A stretch of DNA of 64,000 nt, taken from contig NZ_BCWV01000006.1 in assembly GCF_001894765.1 (NCBI RefSeq), forward strand, positions 1 through 64,000, read 5' to 3'. Position numbers and translations under genes: made by a program. A model generated the notes under the pieces. That model did not search any database, was not told the origin of the DNA, and was given only the letters and a program-made list of their open reading frames with translations. Every line of letters starts with the position of its first letter. Position 1 is the stretch's first letter. Below, piece by piece: positions 41,742 to 49,539 of this stretch. The DNA comes from Rhodococcoides corynebacterioides NBRC 14404. GTDB taxonomy: Bacteria; Actinomycetota; Actinomycetes; Mycobacteriales; Mycobacteriaceae.

Positions 41742-42857
41742 TCAGACTCCGCGCATCGCGTGCGCGGTGACCGTCTCGACGAACTCCGACGTCGACGCCT
41801 GTCCGCCGATGTCCGCGGTCGCGACGCCCGACGCGACGGTGTGCTCGACCGCGCCGCGGATGCGGTCGGCCACCCGCGTGAGGTGACTCGGACCGCCGGT
41901 CGCGGCGGCATGGTCCAGCATCGCGGCGGCCGAGAGGATCAACGCGGTCGGGTTGGCCCGATTGCGGCCGGCGATGTCCGGGGCGGCGCCGTGCGCGGCC
42001 TGCGCCATCACCTTCTCCGCGGATGCGTTGATCGACGCGGCCATGCCGAGCGATCCGGACAACTCACCGGCGAGGTCGGACAGGATGTCGCCGAACATGT
42101 TCTCCGCCACGATGACGTCGAAGTCCTCGCCGTGTCGCACGAGCTTGGCGGCGAGGGCGTCGACGTGCTCGTAGGTCACGTCGACATCCGGGTGCCGCTC
42201 GCCCACGTCCGCACAGACGTCGCGGAAGAGGCCCGTCGTCAGGCGGAGGACGTTGGTCTTGTGCACGACGGTCACCCGTCGACGACGCTGCTCGGCGAGG
42301 GCGAAGGCGCTCTCGGCGATGCGCTCGGCCGCCCGCCGGGTGAAAACACCCACGGCCAGGGCAACGTCCGGCGTCGGCATGAACTCTCCCGACCCGACGG
42401 CCATGTTGCGGTCCGCGTAGAAGCCCTCGGTGTTCTCCCGCACCACGACGAGGTCCATCCGCGGGGACACGGCGCGGACGCCGGGCAGGGCGCGTGCCGG
42501 GCGGATGTTGGCGTACAGGTCGAAGTGCTTGCGGATGCGGCCGCCGGGCGTGAGATCCCCACGACGCTCGGGCGGGTACGACGCGCTGTCGTGCGGCCCG
42601 AGGATCCACATGTCCAGGTCCTCGAGGGCGGCGATGGTGGCGGCCGGCACCGCGTCACCGTGCTCGTCGAGAGCGTCCCGGCCGAACGGGAGCCGGGCCC
42701 AGTCCGGTCCCGTCGTCCCGACGCCCTCGAACGCGGCGTCGACGATCCGTACGACACCCGGAACGATCTCCCGGCCGATGCCGTCCCCGACCAGGACCCC
42801 GATGCGCGGTCCGTGGCCCGCCCCCGTGTTCGCTGCGCTCGTCATGGTCGCCATCAT
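41742..42857 (-). CDS. Isocitrate/isopropylmalate dehydrogenase family protein
   Basis: 371 residues (367 from the ATG at 42845, an equally good start). Beta-decarboxylating dehydrogenase fold with GDGIGREIVPGVVRI, the substrate-arginine segment DLYANIRPARALPG, VVRENTEGFYAD, the catalytic lysine in HKTNVLR and the metal-binding AENMFGDILSDLAGELSGSLG. Substrate cannot be told: it is closest in style to homoisocitrate-, tartrate- or isopropylmalate-type enzymes and stands outside a leucine or lysine cluster. It is convergent with the methyltransferase (3-base gap) and divergent from the RNA ligase homologue. Confidence 0.85.
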   Translation of the reverse strand: MMATMTSAANTGAGHGPRIGVLVGDGIGREIVPGVVRIVDAAFEGVGTTGPDWARLPFGRDALDEHGDAVPAATIAALEDLDMWILGPHDSASYPPERRGDLTPGGRIRKHFDLYANIRPARALPGVRAVSPRMDLVVVRENTEGFYADRNMAVGSGEFMPTPDVALAVGVFTRRAAERIAESAFALAEQRRRRVTVVHKTNVLRLTTGLFRDVCADVGERHPDVDVTYEHVDALAAKLVRHGEDFDVIVAENMFGDILSDLAGELSGSLGMAASINASAEKVMAQAAHGAAPDIAGRNRANPTALILSAAAMLDHAAATGGPSHLTRVADRIRGAVEHTVASGVATADIGGQASTSEFVETVTAHAMRGV

Positions 42858-42865
42858 TGCTCACC

Positions 42866-43408
42866 ATGGTGCAGTCGCTCGAACTCCTCCTGGACCCCGA
42901 CAGCGACGCGGCGATCCGGCGCGACTGGGCCTACCTGGCCGAGTTGGGTCTGCCCAGTCAGGCGCGGCACACGGGGGCGTCGAATCGCCCGCATGTCACC
43001 GTCGCCGTGGCGACGGCGTTCGACGTCGGCACCGAAGACCGGCTCGGGGAGCTCGTGACCACCGACGACGCCGTACCGGGGACCCTGCGCCTCGGCGGCC
43101 TGGTGGTGTTCGGCGGGGCCCGGGTGACGCTGGCCCGTGCGGTGGTGCCGTCGGCCGAGCTGATGGAGTTCCACGCCCTGGTGCACGAGAAGCTGGGTGA
43201 TTCTCCCGGGGTGCCCCCGCATCTGATGCCCGGCCGGTGGACGCCACACGTCACGCTCGCGATGCGGGGCAAGCCGCACGAGATCGGTTCGGCGGCAACG
43301 GCCTTGAGCCCCGGCCTGCGTGATCTGGATGCCACCGTCGCGGGCGTGCGCCGGTGGGACGGCGACGCGAAGCAGGAGTGGATGCTCGGCGAGGCTCAGA
43401 ACCGGTAG
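42866..43408 (+). CDS. 2'-5' RNA ligase / 2H phosphoesterase family protein
   Basis: 180 residues with the two HxT/Sx motifs of the 2H family: RPHVTVAV near residue 45 and TPHVTLAM near 130. Members act on 2',5' or cyclic phosphodiesters; the natural substrate is unknown. The ATG at 42866 lies inside a 10-bp palindrome (CACCATGGTG, 42862-42871). Its 3' end overlaps by 13 bases a tiny minus-strand membrane-protein gene. Confidence 0.85.
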   Translation: MVQSLELLLDPDSDAAIRRDWAYLAELGLPSQARHTGASNRPHVTVAVATAFDVGTEDRLGELVTTDDAVPGTLRLGGLVVFGGARVTLARAVVPSAELMEFHALVHEKLGDSPGVPPHLMPGRWTPHVTLAMRGKPHEIGSAATALSPGLRDLDATVAGVRRWDGDAKQEWMLGEAQNR

Positions 43409-43521
43409 TCGCCGTGGCGGGTCACCTCACGGTGGGTGTCGGGCACCCGATCGGCCAGCGCCAGCGCGGCCAGGATGCCGTAGACGACCAGGACACCGAG
43501 GAGAAGCATCAGAAATGTCAT
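43396..43521 (-). CDS. 41-residue single-helix membrane protein
   Basis: ATG at 43519-43521, TGA at 43396-43398. Residues 2-23 are a continuous hydrophobic helix (TFLMLLLGVLVVYGILAALAL), followed by a charged C-terminal tail rich in Asp, Arg and His (ADRVPDTHREVTRHGDYRF). The clean split between helix and polar tail, and the position back to back with the GlxA regulator, argue that it is real. No family recognised. The ribosome binding site is weak. It overlaps the 3' end of the convergent RNA ligase homologue. Confidence 0.6.
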   Translation of the reverse strand: MTFLMLLLGVLVVYGILAALALADRVPDTHREVTRHGDYRF

Positions 43522-43558
43522 ACGAGAGATGTTCCGACGCAGCACTTCTCGCTACCAG

Positions 43559-43593
43559 TGGCAGAAAAGACATGTTTCGTCGTTTTTCTGCCA
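43559..43593. promoter_or_regulatory. Perfect 10-bp inverted-repeat operator
   Basis: TGGCAGAAAA (43559-43568) and TTTTCTGCCA (43584-43593) are exact complements separated by 15 bases, in an unusually A/T-rich island. The right arm abuts a -10-like CATACT (43592-43597) 6 bases before the GlxA regulator's GTG. The site lies between two divergent genes, so it probably serves as the regulator's own operator and may control both. Binding is inferred. Confidence 0.65.
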
Positions 43594-43603
43594 TACTGAT
43601 GCG

Positions 43604-44602
43604 GTGCTGACGAAGGTGGTCGTTCCGCTCCTGCCGTTGACCGAGGCGTTCGAACTCGGCGTCGCGTGCGAGGTCTTCGGCTTCGACCGGTCCGACGAGG
43701 GACTGCCCGTCTACGACTTCTCCCTCATCGCCGCCGTTCCCGACCCGATCCGCACGCGGTTCGGCTACGACATCGAGGTGCCCTACGAGCTCGATCGGCT
43801 CGACGACGCCGATCTGATCGTCGTGTCCGCCGGCGGCACCGCGACGACACCGGACGGCTCGTACGTCTGCGGCACGGGCGACGGGTACGACCTCGAGCCA
43901 CTCGCGGAGAAACTGCGCGCCGCCGTGGCGAGAGGTGCGCGCGTCGCGAGCCTGTGCACCGGCGCGTTCGTCCTCGGCGCGGCGGGGCTCCTGGACGGAC
44001 GTCGGTGCACCACGCACTGGCGCCACGCGGCGCGGCTGGCCGAACGCTTTCCCGCGGCGACGGTCGACTCGAACGTCCTCTACGTCCAGGACGACAACGT
44101 CTACACCAGCGCGGGCACCGCTGCCGGGATCGACCTCTGCCTGCACATCGTGCGGTCGGCGCAGGGCTCCGCCGTGGCCAATGGCATCGCACGGCGCATG
44201 GTGGTGCCACCGCACCGCGACGGTGGACAGGCGCAGTACGTCGCGGTGCCCGTGCCCGAGTGCGACTCGGACACCCTCGCCCCACTCATCGACTGGATCG
44301 CCGAGAATCTCCGAGAGGATCTCACCGTCGACGTCCTGGCGGCGCGGGTGTCGATGTCGCCCCGGACCTTCGCCCGCCGATTCCAGGCGGAGACCGGCAC
44401 GACCCCCGCGCGCTGGATCAGCGATCAGCGCGTGCTCGAGGCGCAGCGGCTGCTCGAGGCCACCGACCTCTCCGTGGAGGCCGTCGCGGACAGCGTCGGC
44501 TTCGGTTCCGCGGCGGTCCTGCGTCAGCACTTCCTGCGACTACGACGCACCACACCGCAGTCGTATCGGCGCACCTTCCGAGCGGCGCCCGTCTCGGTCT
44601 GA
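43604..44602 (+). CDS. GlxA-family transcriptional regulator (DJ-1/PfpI + AraC HTH)
   Basis: 332 residues. Residues ~1-190 form a DJ-1/PfpI-like ligand-sensing domain with the nucleophile-elbow segment SLCTGAFVLGAAGLLDGRRCTTHW. The AraC-type double helix-turn-helix spans ~230-325 (DVLAARVSMSPRTFARRFQ and VEAVADSVGFGSAAVLRQHF). GTG at 43604 is 6 bases from CATACT, so the mRNA is probably leaderless. Ligand and targets unknown; the inverted repeat just upstream suggests autoregulation and control of the divergent micro-gene. Confidence 0.88.
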   Translation: MLTKVVVPLLPLTEAFELGVACEVFGFDRSDEGLPVYDFSLIAAVPDPIRTRFGYDIEVPYELDRLDDADLIVVSAGGTATTPDGSYVCGTGDGYDLEPLAEKLRAAVARGARVASLCTGAFVLGAAGLLDGRRCTTHWRHAARLAERFPAATVDSNVLYVQDDNVYTSAGTAAGIDLCLHIVRSAQGSAVANGIARRMVVPPHRDGGQAQYVAVPVPECDSDTLAPLIDWIAENLREDLTVDVLAARVSMSPRTFARRFQAETGTTPARWISDQRVLEAQRLLEATDLSVEAVADSVGFGSAAVLRQHFLRLRRTTPQSYRRTFRAAPVSV

Positions 44603-44699
44603 CCCGCGCGCGGGACACGACCGCGGGAATGACACCGGCGATCGGTCTGTTGCACCGCACGAAGCCCACCGATCCCGACCCCGACGAGGAGCATCACCA

Positions 44700-45071
44700 G
44701 TGGCTACGCAGACGCTGACCCAGCAGAACTTCGACGAGACCGTGACCGGGAACGACGTGGTCCTCGTCGACTTCTGGGCCGACTGGTGCGGACCGTGCAA
44801 GCAGTTCGCTCCCACCTTCGAGAAGTCGTCGGAGAACCACCCGGACGTGGTGTTCGGCAAGGTCGACACCGAGGCCGAGCAGGGGCTGGCCGCGGCCGCC
44901 AATATCCGGTCCATCCCGACCCTCATGGCGTTCCGCGAGGGCGTTCTGGTGTTCGCGCAGCCGGGCGCGCTGCCGCAATCCGCGCTCGAGGACCTCGTCG
45001 GCCAGGTCAAGGCCCTCGACATGGACGAGGTCCGCAAGCAGATCGCCGACCAGCAGGCCGCGGCGGAATAA
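44700..45071 (+). CDS. Thioredoxin (TrxB1-like)
   Basis: 123-residue cytoplasmic thioredoxin with the WCGPC active site at 29-33, the structural Asp in VLVDFWADW, the cis-proline in RSIPTLMAF, and an extended C-terminal helix DMDEVRKQIADQQ. Length and sequence style match mycobacterial TrxB1. GTG at 44700 has GAGGAG a short distance upstream. It follows the GlxA regulator by 97 bases and ends in front of a strong terminator shared with polA. Confidence 0.93.
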   Translation: MATQTLTQQNFDETVTGNDVVLVDFWADWCGPCKQFAPTFEKSSENHPDVVFGKVDTEAEQGLAAAANIRSIPTLMAFREGVLVFAQPGALPQSALEDLVGQVKALDMDEVRKQIADQQAAAE

Positions 45072-45107
45072 CACCGGCGGAACACGACCGACTAAGCACC
45101 GACGCAG

Positions 45108-45153
45108 CACGACGACGGCGCGGAACCGCGATGGGTTCCGCGCCGTCGTCGTG
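45108..45153. terminator. 20-bp bidirectional terminator between trx and polA
   Basis: Arms 45108-45127 and 45134-45153 are perfect complements over 20 bp (the left arm begins CACGACGACGGCGC) with a 6-base loop. It lies between the convergent thioredoxin and polA genes, and the right arm abuts the 18-bp tandem repeat at the polA end. Confidence 0.8.
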
Positions 45154-45225
45154 TCGGTGCGCCGTGTCGTCTCAGTGCGCGGCGTCGTCTCAGTGCGCCG
45201 CGTCGTCTCAGTGCGCCGCGTCGTC
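45154..45225 (-). repeat. Four 18-bp tandem repeats spanning the polA stop codon
   Basis: Units at 45154, 45172, 45190 and 45208 differ by only a few bases; the consensus on the plus strand is TCAGTGCGCCGCGTCGTC. Because 18 is a multiple of three, each unit encodes Asp-Asp-Ala-Ala-His-stop in the polA frame. Three consecutive in-frame TGA codons (45208, 45190, 45172) result. The last unit (45154) has CGA instead of TGA. This looks like slippage duplication of the 3' end of polA. Confidence 0.9.
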
Positions 45226-47946
45226 CCACGTCCGCCCGAAGCCGACCGACACGTCGAGAGGCACCGAGAGGTCGATCGCCCCGGCCATCTTCGCGCGCAC
45301 GAGTTCCTCGACCTGCTCGCGTTCGGACTCGACGACCTCGAGGACCAACTCGTCGTGCACCTGCAGCAGCATGCGTGAGGTGAGTCCGGCCTGCGCCAGG
45401 CCGCGCTGCACGTCGATCATGGCGACCTTGATGATGTCCGCAGCCGTGCCCTGGATGGGCGCATTGAGCGCGGCACGTTCCGCCACTTCGCGGCGCTGGC
45501 GATTGTCGCTGGTGAGGTCCGGCAAGTAACGACGACGTCCGAACAGGGTGGACGTGTACCCCACCTTGCGCGCGGCCTCCACCACCTCGTGCAGGTAGTC
45601 GCGCACCCCGCCGAAGCGGGAGAAGTACGCGTCCATCTGCTCCTTGGCCTCGTCGGTCGAGATCTTCAGCTGCTGCGACAGGCCGTAGGCACTGAGGCCG
45701 TACGCCAGTCCGTAGGACATCGCCTTCACCCGGCGACGCAGTTCCGGGGTGACCTCGTCGATGGGGACGCCGAACGCGCGGGAGCCGACGAAGCTGTGCA
45801 GGTCCTCGCCGGTGTTGAACGCCTCGATCAGGCCCTCGTCGCCCGAGACGTGCGCCATGATGCGCATCTCGATCTGGCTGTAGTCGGCGGTGAGAACGGA
45901 GTCGAACCCCTCCCCGACGACGAAGCCCTCGCGGATGCGGCGGCCGGCGGAGGTCTTGACCGGGATGTTCTGCAGGTTCGGCTCGGTGGAGGACAGCCGA
46001 CCGGTGGCCGCGATGGTCTGGTTGAAGGTGGTGTGAATCCGCCCGTCGCTGCTGACCGACTTGAGCAGTCCGTCGACGGTGACCTTCAGGCGTGTCGCGT
46101 CCCGGTGGTCGAGCAGATGCCGCAGGAAGGGATGTTCGGTCTTCTCGAACATCGTCTGCAACGCCTCGGCGTCGGTGGTGTACCCCGTCTTGGTGCGCTT
46201 GGTCTTGGGCATGTCGAGCTCGTCGAACAGCACCACCTGCAGCTGCTTGGGGGACCCCAGGTTGATCTGTTTGCCGATCACCGCGTACGCGGCCTCGGCC
46301 GCCGTGGTCACCTCACCGGCGAACTGGCTCTGCAGATCGTGCAGGTGGTCGAGATCGATCGCGATGCCGGTGTTCTCGACGGTGGCCAACACCTCGAGGA
46401 GCGGCAGCTCCATGTCGGCGAGCAGCGGACGCGACTCGATCGCGTCCAGTTCGGCGTCGAGGGCGTCGGCGAGATCGGCGACCGCGCGCGCCTTCAGGAT
46501 CTCACCCTCGGCGACGGCGGCCTGCGTCTCGTCCGCGTCGTCCAGCAGGGACAACTGCGAGTCGCCGCCGTCCTCCACCCGCAACTCGCGCTTGAGGTAG
46601 CGCAACGACAGGTCGTCGAGGGCGAAACTGCGCTGGCCGGGACGGACCAGGTACGCCGCCAGGGCGGTGTCGCTGGACAGGCCCGCGACGGTCCACCCGC
46701 GCCCGCGCAGTGCGTGCAACGCCCACTTGGCCTCGTGGAACGCCTTGGGACGCTCGGCGTCGGCGAGCCACTGTCCGAGCGCGGCCTCGTCGGCCTCGTC
46801 GAGGGCGACCGTCTCCACGTAGGCGCCCTCGCCGTCCGCCGCGGCGAAGGCCACCGCGGTCGCGTCGCCGTCGAACGGCGACCGCGACCCCACCACGGAC
46901 AGTCCGGTGCGGCCGTGCGCGGTGTGCGTCTGCAGCCACTCCCCGAGTTCGCCCGGCACGAGCGCCCGCCCGCGCACCTCGAAGCCTTCCTCCGCTTCCG
47001 GCTCGGTGGACGTCAGGGTGTCGAACAGGCGGTCGCGCAGCACGCGGAACTCGAGGTCGTCGAACAGGGCGTGAACCCGCTCGCGGTCCCACGGCTGCAG
47101 CTGCAGCTGGTCCGGGGTGTACGGCAGCGGGACGTCGCGGACCATCTCGGTGAGCTGGCGGTTGAGCACCACGCTGGAGAGGTTCGCGCGCAGCGCGTCG
47201 CCGACCTTCCCGCGGACGGTGTCGACGCCGTCGACGAGGGCGTCGAGACTGCCGAACTGGCTGATCCACTTGGTGGCGGTCTTCTCCCCCACCCCGGGGA
47301 TGCCGGGCAGGTTGTCGCTGGGATCGCCACGCAGGGCCGCGAAGTCCGGGTACTGCTGCGGCGTCAGGCCGTACTTGGCCTGCACCTCCTCCGGGGTGAA
47401 GCGCGTGAGGTCGGAGACACCCTTGCGGGGATACAGCACGGTGACGTGCTCGTTCACCAGTTGGATGGAGTCCCGGTCACCCGTGACGACCAGCACTCGG
47501 TAGCCCGCCTCCACTGCCTGCGTGGTCAGCGTGGCGATGATGTCGTCCGCCTCGTACCCCGGTTCGGCCATGACGGGGATGCCCAGCGCCCCGAGGACGT
47601 CCTTGGTGATGTCGATCTGTCCGGCGAACTCGTCCGGCGTCTTGATGCGGTTGGCCTTGTACTCGGCGTACATATCCGCGCGGAAGGTCTGCCGGGACAC
47701 GTCGAACGCCGCGCCGACGTGCGTGGGGCTCTCGTCCCGCAGCAGGTTGATCAACATCGCGGTGAAGCCGTACACCGCGTTGGTGGTCTGTCCGCTGGTG
47801 GTGCGGAAGTTCTCGGCCGGCAGCGCGTAGAACGCGCGGTACGCGACCGAGTGACCGTCGATCAACATCAGCAGTGGCGACGCCGCGGCCGCCGACTTCC
47901 CACTCGTGGACGACGGGGCGGACGAGGTGCTGGCAGCGGGACTCAC
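45208..47946 (-). CDS. polA: DNA polymerase I
   Basis: 912 residues. The 5' nuclease domain (~25-310) has LLMLIDGHSVAYRAFYAL, the acidic EPGYEADDIIATL and GDPSDNLPGIPGVGEKTA. The middle 3'-5' exonuclease-like domain lacks obvious catalytic carboxylates, as in other actinobacterial PolA. The polymerase domain has motif A TADYSQIEMRIMAH, motif B RRRVKAMSYGLAYG and motif C QVHDELVLEV. It functions in Okazaki fragment maturation and repair. GTG at 47946. The C-terminus WDDAAH is duplicated downstream in a stop-codon repeat. Confidence 0.98.
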   Translation of the reverse strand: MSPAASTSSAPSSTSGKSAAAASPLLMLIDGHSVAYRAFYALPAENFRTTSGQTTNAVYGFTAMLINLLRDESPTHVGAAFDVSRQTFRADMYAEYKANRIKTPDEFAGQIDITKDVLGALGIPVMAEPGYEADDIIATLTTQAVEAGYRVLVVTGDRDSIQLVNEHVTVLYPRKGVSDLTRFTPEEVQAKYGLTPQQYPDFAALRGDPSDNLPGIPGVGEKTATKWISQFGSLDALVDGVDTVRGKVGDALRANLSSVVLNRQLTEMVRDVPLPYTPDQLQLQPWDRERVHALFDDLEFRVLRDRLFDTLTSTEPEAEEGFEVRGRALVPGELGEWLQTHTAHGRTGLSVVGSRSPFDGDATAVAFAAADGEGAYVETVALDEADEAALGQWLADAERPKAFHEAKWALHALRGRGWTVAGLSSDTALAAYLVRPGQRSFALDDLSLRYLKRELRVEDGGDSQLSLLDDADETQAAVAEGEILKARAVADLADALDAELDAIESRPLLADMELPLLEVLATVENTGIAIDLDHLHDLQSQFAGEVTTAAEAAYAVIGKQINLGSPKQLQVVLFDELDMPKTKRTKTGYTTDAEALQTMFEKTEHPFLRHLLDHRDATRLKVTVDGLLKSVSSDGRIHTTFNQTIAATGRLSSTEPNLQNIPVKTSAGRRIREGFVVGEGFDSVLTADYSQIEMRIMAHVSGDEGLIEAFNTGEDLHSFVGSRAFGVPIDEVTPELRRRVKAMSYGLAYGLSAYGLSQQLKISTDEAKEQMDAYFSRFGGVRDYLHEVVEAARKVGYTSTLFGRRRYLPDLTSDNRQRREVAERAALNAPIQGTAADIIKVAMIDVQRGLAQAGLTSRMLLQVHDELVLEVVESEREQVEELVRAKMAGAIDLSVPLDVSVGFGRTWDDAAH

Positions 47947-48155
47947 GCAGCCCAGTCTAGGGACGACCACCGACACCTCGGGGCGGCCCGCACCCGACCC
48001 GCGGCCCGCCCGACGGTGGAGGCATCGAAACAAGACCGCAACACCGAAGAAATCGAAGCGGCCCTGTCGGAAACCTCGATCGCTATAGAGTCCGACTCTT
48101 GCAGACAGTCGCCGAACACCTCGGCGCCATTCGATCGTCCGAGAGGACCCACCGC

Positions 48156-49538
48156 GTGCCCCCCTCGAGTCCTCGGCGACCCGGCTCGGCACTGGCTACC
48201 GCCACTGCCGTTCGCGCGTTCGTCGTCGTACTCCTGAGCCTGATCACCGCAGCCACGTTCGCCGGCTCGGCACTCGCTCAGGAGCCCACCCCTCCACCGG
48301 CCCCGGCCCCCGCCACGTCGTCGGACAGCCCCGGCGCCACTCCGGCCGCGCCACCCGCCGACGCCGTGAACGTCAGCGGCAGTCTCAACAACGCCGGTGA
48401 CCGGCTCGTCGGCGTGGACGTCGTCGCCGTCGACGGGTCCGGCGCCGAGGTGGCCCGCACCACGTCGGAAACCGGTGGGCGGTGGACACTTCCGGTCTCC
48501 CCCGGTGACTACACGTTTCGCATCGACCCCGAGACGTTGCCGGACGGCGTGTCCGTCCAGGGCGACGTGCAACGCACCGTCGTGGAGGGCCGCGCCAACA
48601 CGGTCATCTTCAGCTTCGGCGAGGCGCGCACGGCAACCGTGGTGCCGTTCTACGAACAGTTCCTGCGCACCACGATCGACGGTCTCCGCTTCGGTCTGGT
48701 GATCGCGCTCGCCGCGATCGGGCTCAGCCTGATCTTCGGAACGACGGGACTGACGAACTTCGCCCACGGCGAGCTGGTCACCCTCGGCGCGGTCGCGGCG
48801 TGGATCTTCAACGTCACGTTCGGCATCCAGTTGATCCCGGCCACGATCCTCGCCGTGATCGTGGGCGTCGCCGTCGGCTGGCTGAACAACGTCGGCCTGT
48901 GGAAACCGTTGCGCCGACGCAAGACCGGCCTGATCGGTCAGCTCGTGGTCTCCATCGGTCTCGCCATCGCCCTCCGCTACCTGATCCTCATCTTCTTCTC
49001 CGATCGCTCCGAGCCGTTCGCCGACTACCAGGCGCAGCAGCAGCGCGAGTGGGGTCCCTTCGCCATCACCGACGTCAACCTCGCCTGCATCGTGATCAGC
49101 GTCGTGGTGCTCGTCCTGGTCGCCCTCATGCTGCAGAAGACGCGCATCGGCAAGGCCATGCGCGCCGTGGCCGACAACCGCGACCTCGCCGCGTCGTCGG
49201 GCATCAACGTCGAGCGCGTCGTCACCTTCGTCTGGTGCATGGGCGGCGGCCTCGCCGCGCTCGGCGGCGTGCTGTTCGGACTCTCCGAGCTCGGCGGCCG
49301 CGTCCAGTGGGAGATGGGCTTCAAGCTCCTCCTGCTGATGTTCGCCGGCATCACCCTGGGCGGGCTCGGTACCGCCTACGGCGCTCTGCTCGGGTGCGTG
49401 ATCGTCGGCCTGCTCGTGCAGTGGTCGACGCTGGTCATCAACCCCGACCTGAAATACATCGGAGGACTGCTCGTCTTGATCGTCATCCTCATCGTCCGGC
49501 CGCAAGGCATCCTGGGCTCGCGGCAAAGGATCGGCTGA
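48156..49538 (+). CDS. livH: Branched-chain amino acid ABC permease (LivH) with extracytoplasmic N-terminal domain
   Basis: 460 residues, about 160 longer than a plain LivH. Residues ~18-41 are a signal-like helix ending in GSALAQEP, residues 42-70 a Pro/Ala/Thr linker, residues ~70-155 a beta-sandwich resembling carboxypeptidase-regulatory or SpaA-like domains (VNVSGSLNNAGDRLVGVDVVAVDGSG ... SPGDYTFRIDPE). The permease follows from ~165 with FGTTGLTNFAHGELVTLGA and the ABC-contact EAA-like loop MRAVADNRDLAASSGIN. GTG at 48156 is preceded by GAGAGGAC; a TTG at 48099 is another option. First gene of livHMGF. The extra domain may bind the cell wall or the substrate-binding lipoprotein; this is inference. 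Confidence 0.88.
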   Translation: MPPSSPRRPGSALATATAVRAFVVVLLSLITAATFAGSALAQEPTPPPAPAPATSSDSPGATPAAPPADAVNVSGSLNNAGDRLVGVDVVAVDGSGAEVARTTSETGGRWTLPVSPGDYTFRIDPETLPDGVSVQGDVQRTVVEGRANTVIFSFGEARTATVVPFYEQFLRTTIDGLRFGLVIALAAIGLSLIFGTTGLTNFAHGELVTLGAVAAWIFNVTFGIQLIPATILAVIVGVAVGWLNNVGLWKPLRRRKTGLIGQLVVSIGLAIALRYLILIFFSDRSEPFADYQAQQQREWGPFAITDVNLACIVISVVVLVLVALMLQKTRIGKAMRAVADNRDLAASSGINVERVVTFVWCMGGGLAALGGVLFGLSELGGRVQWEMGFKLLLLMFAGITLGGLGTAYGALLGCVIVGLLVQWSTLVINPDLKYIGGLLVLIVILIVRPQGILGSRQRIG

Positions 49539-49539
49539 C

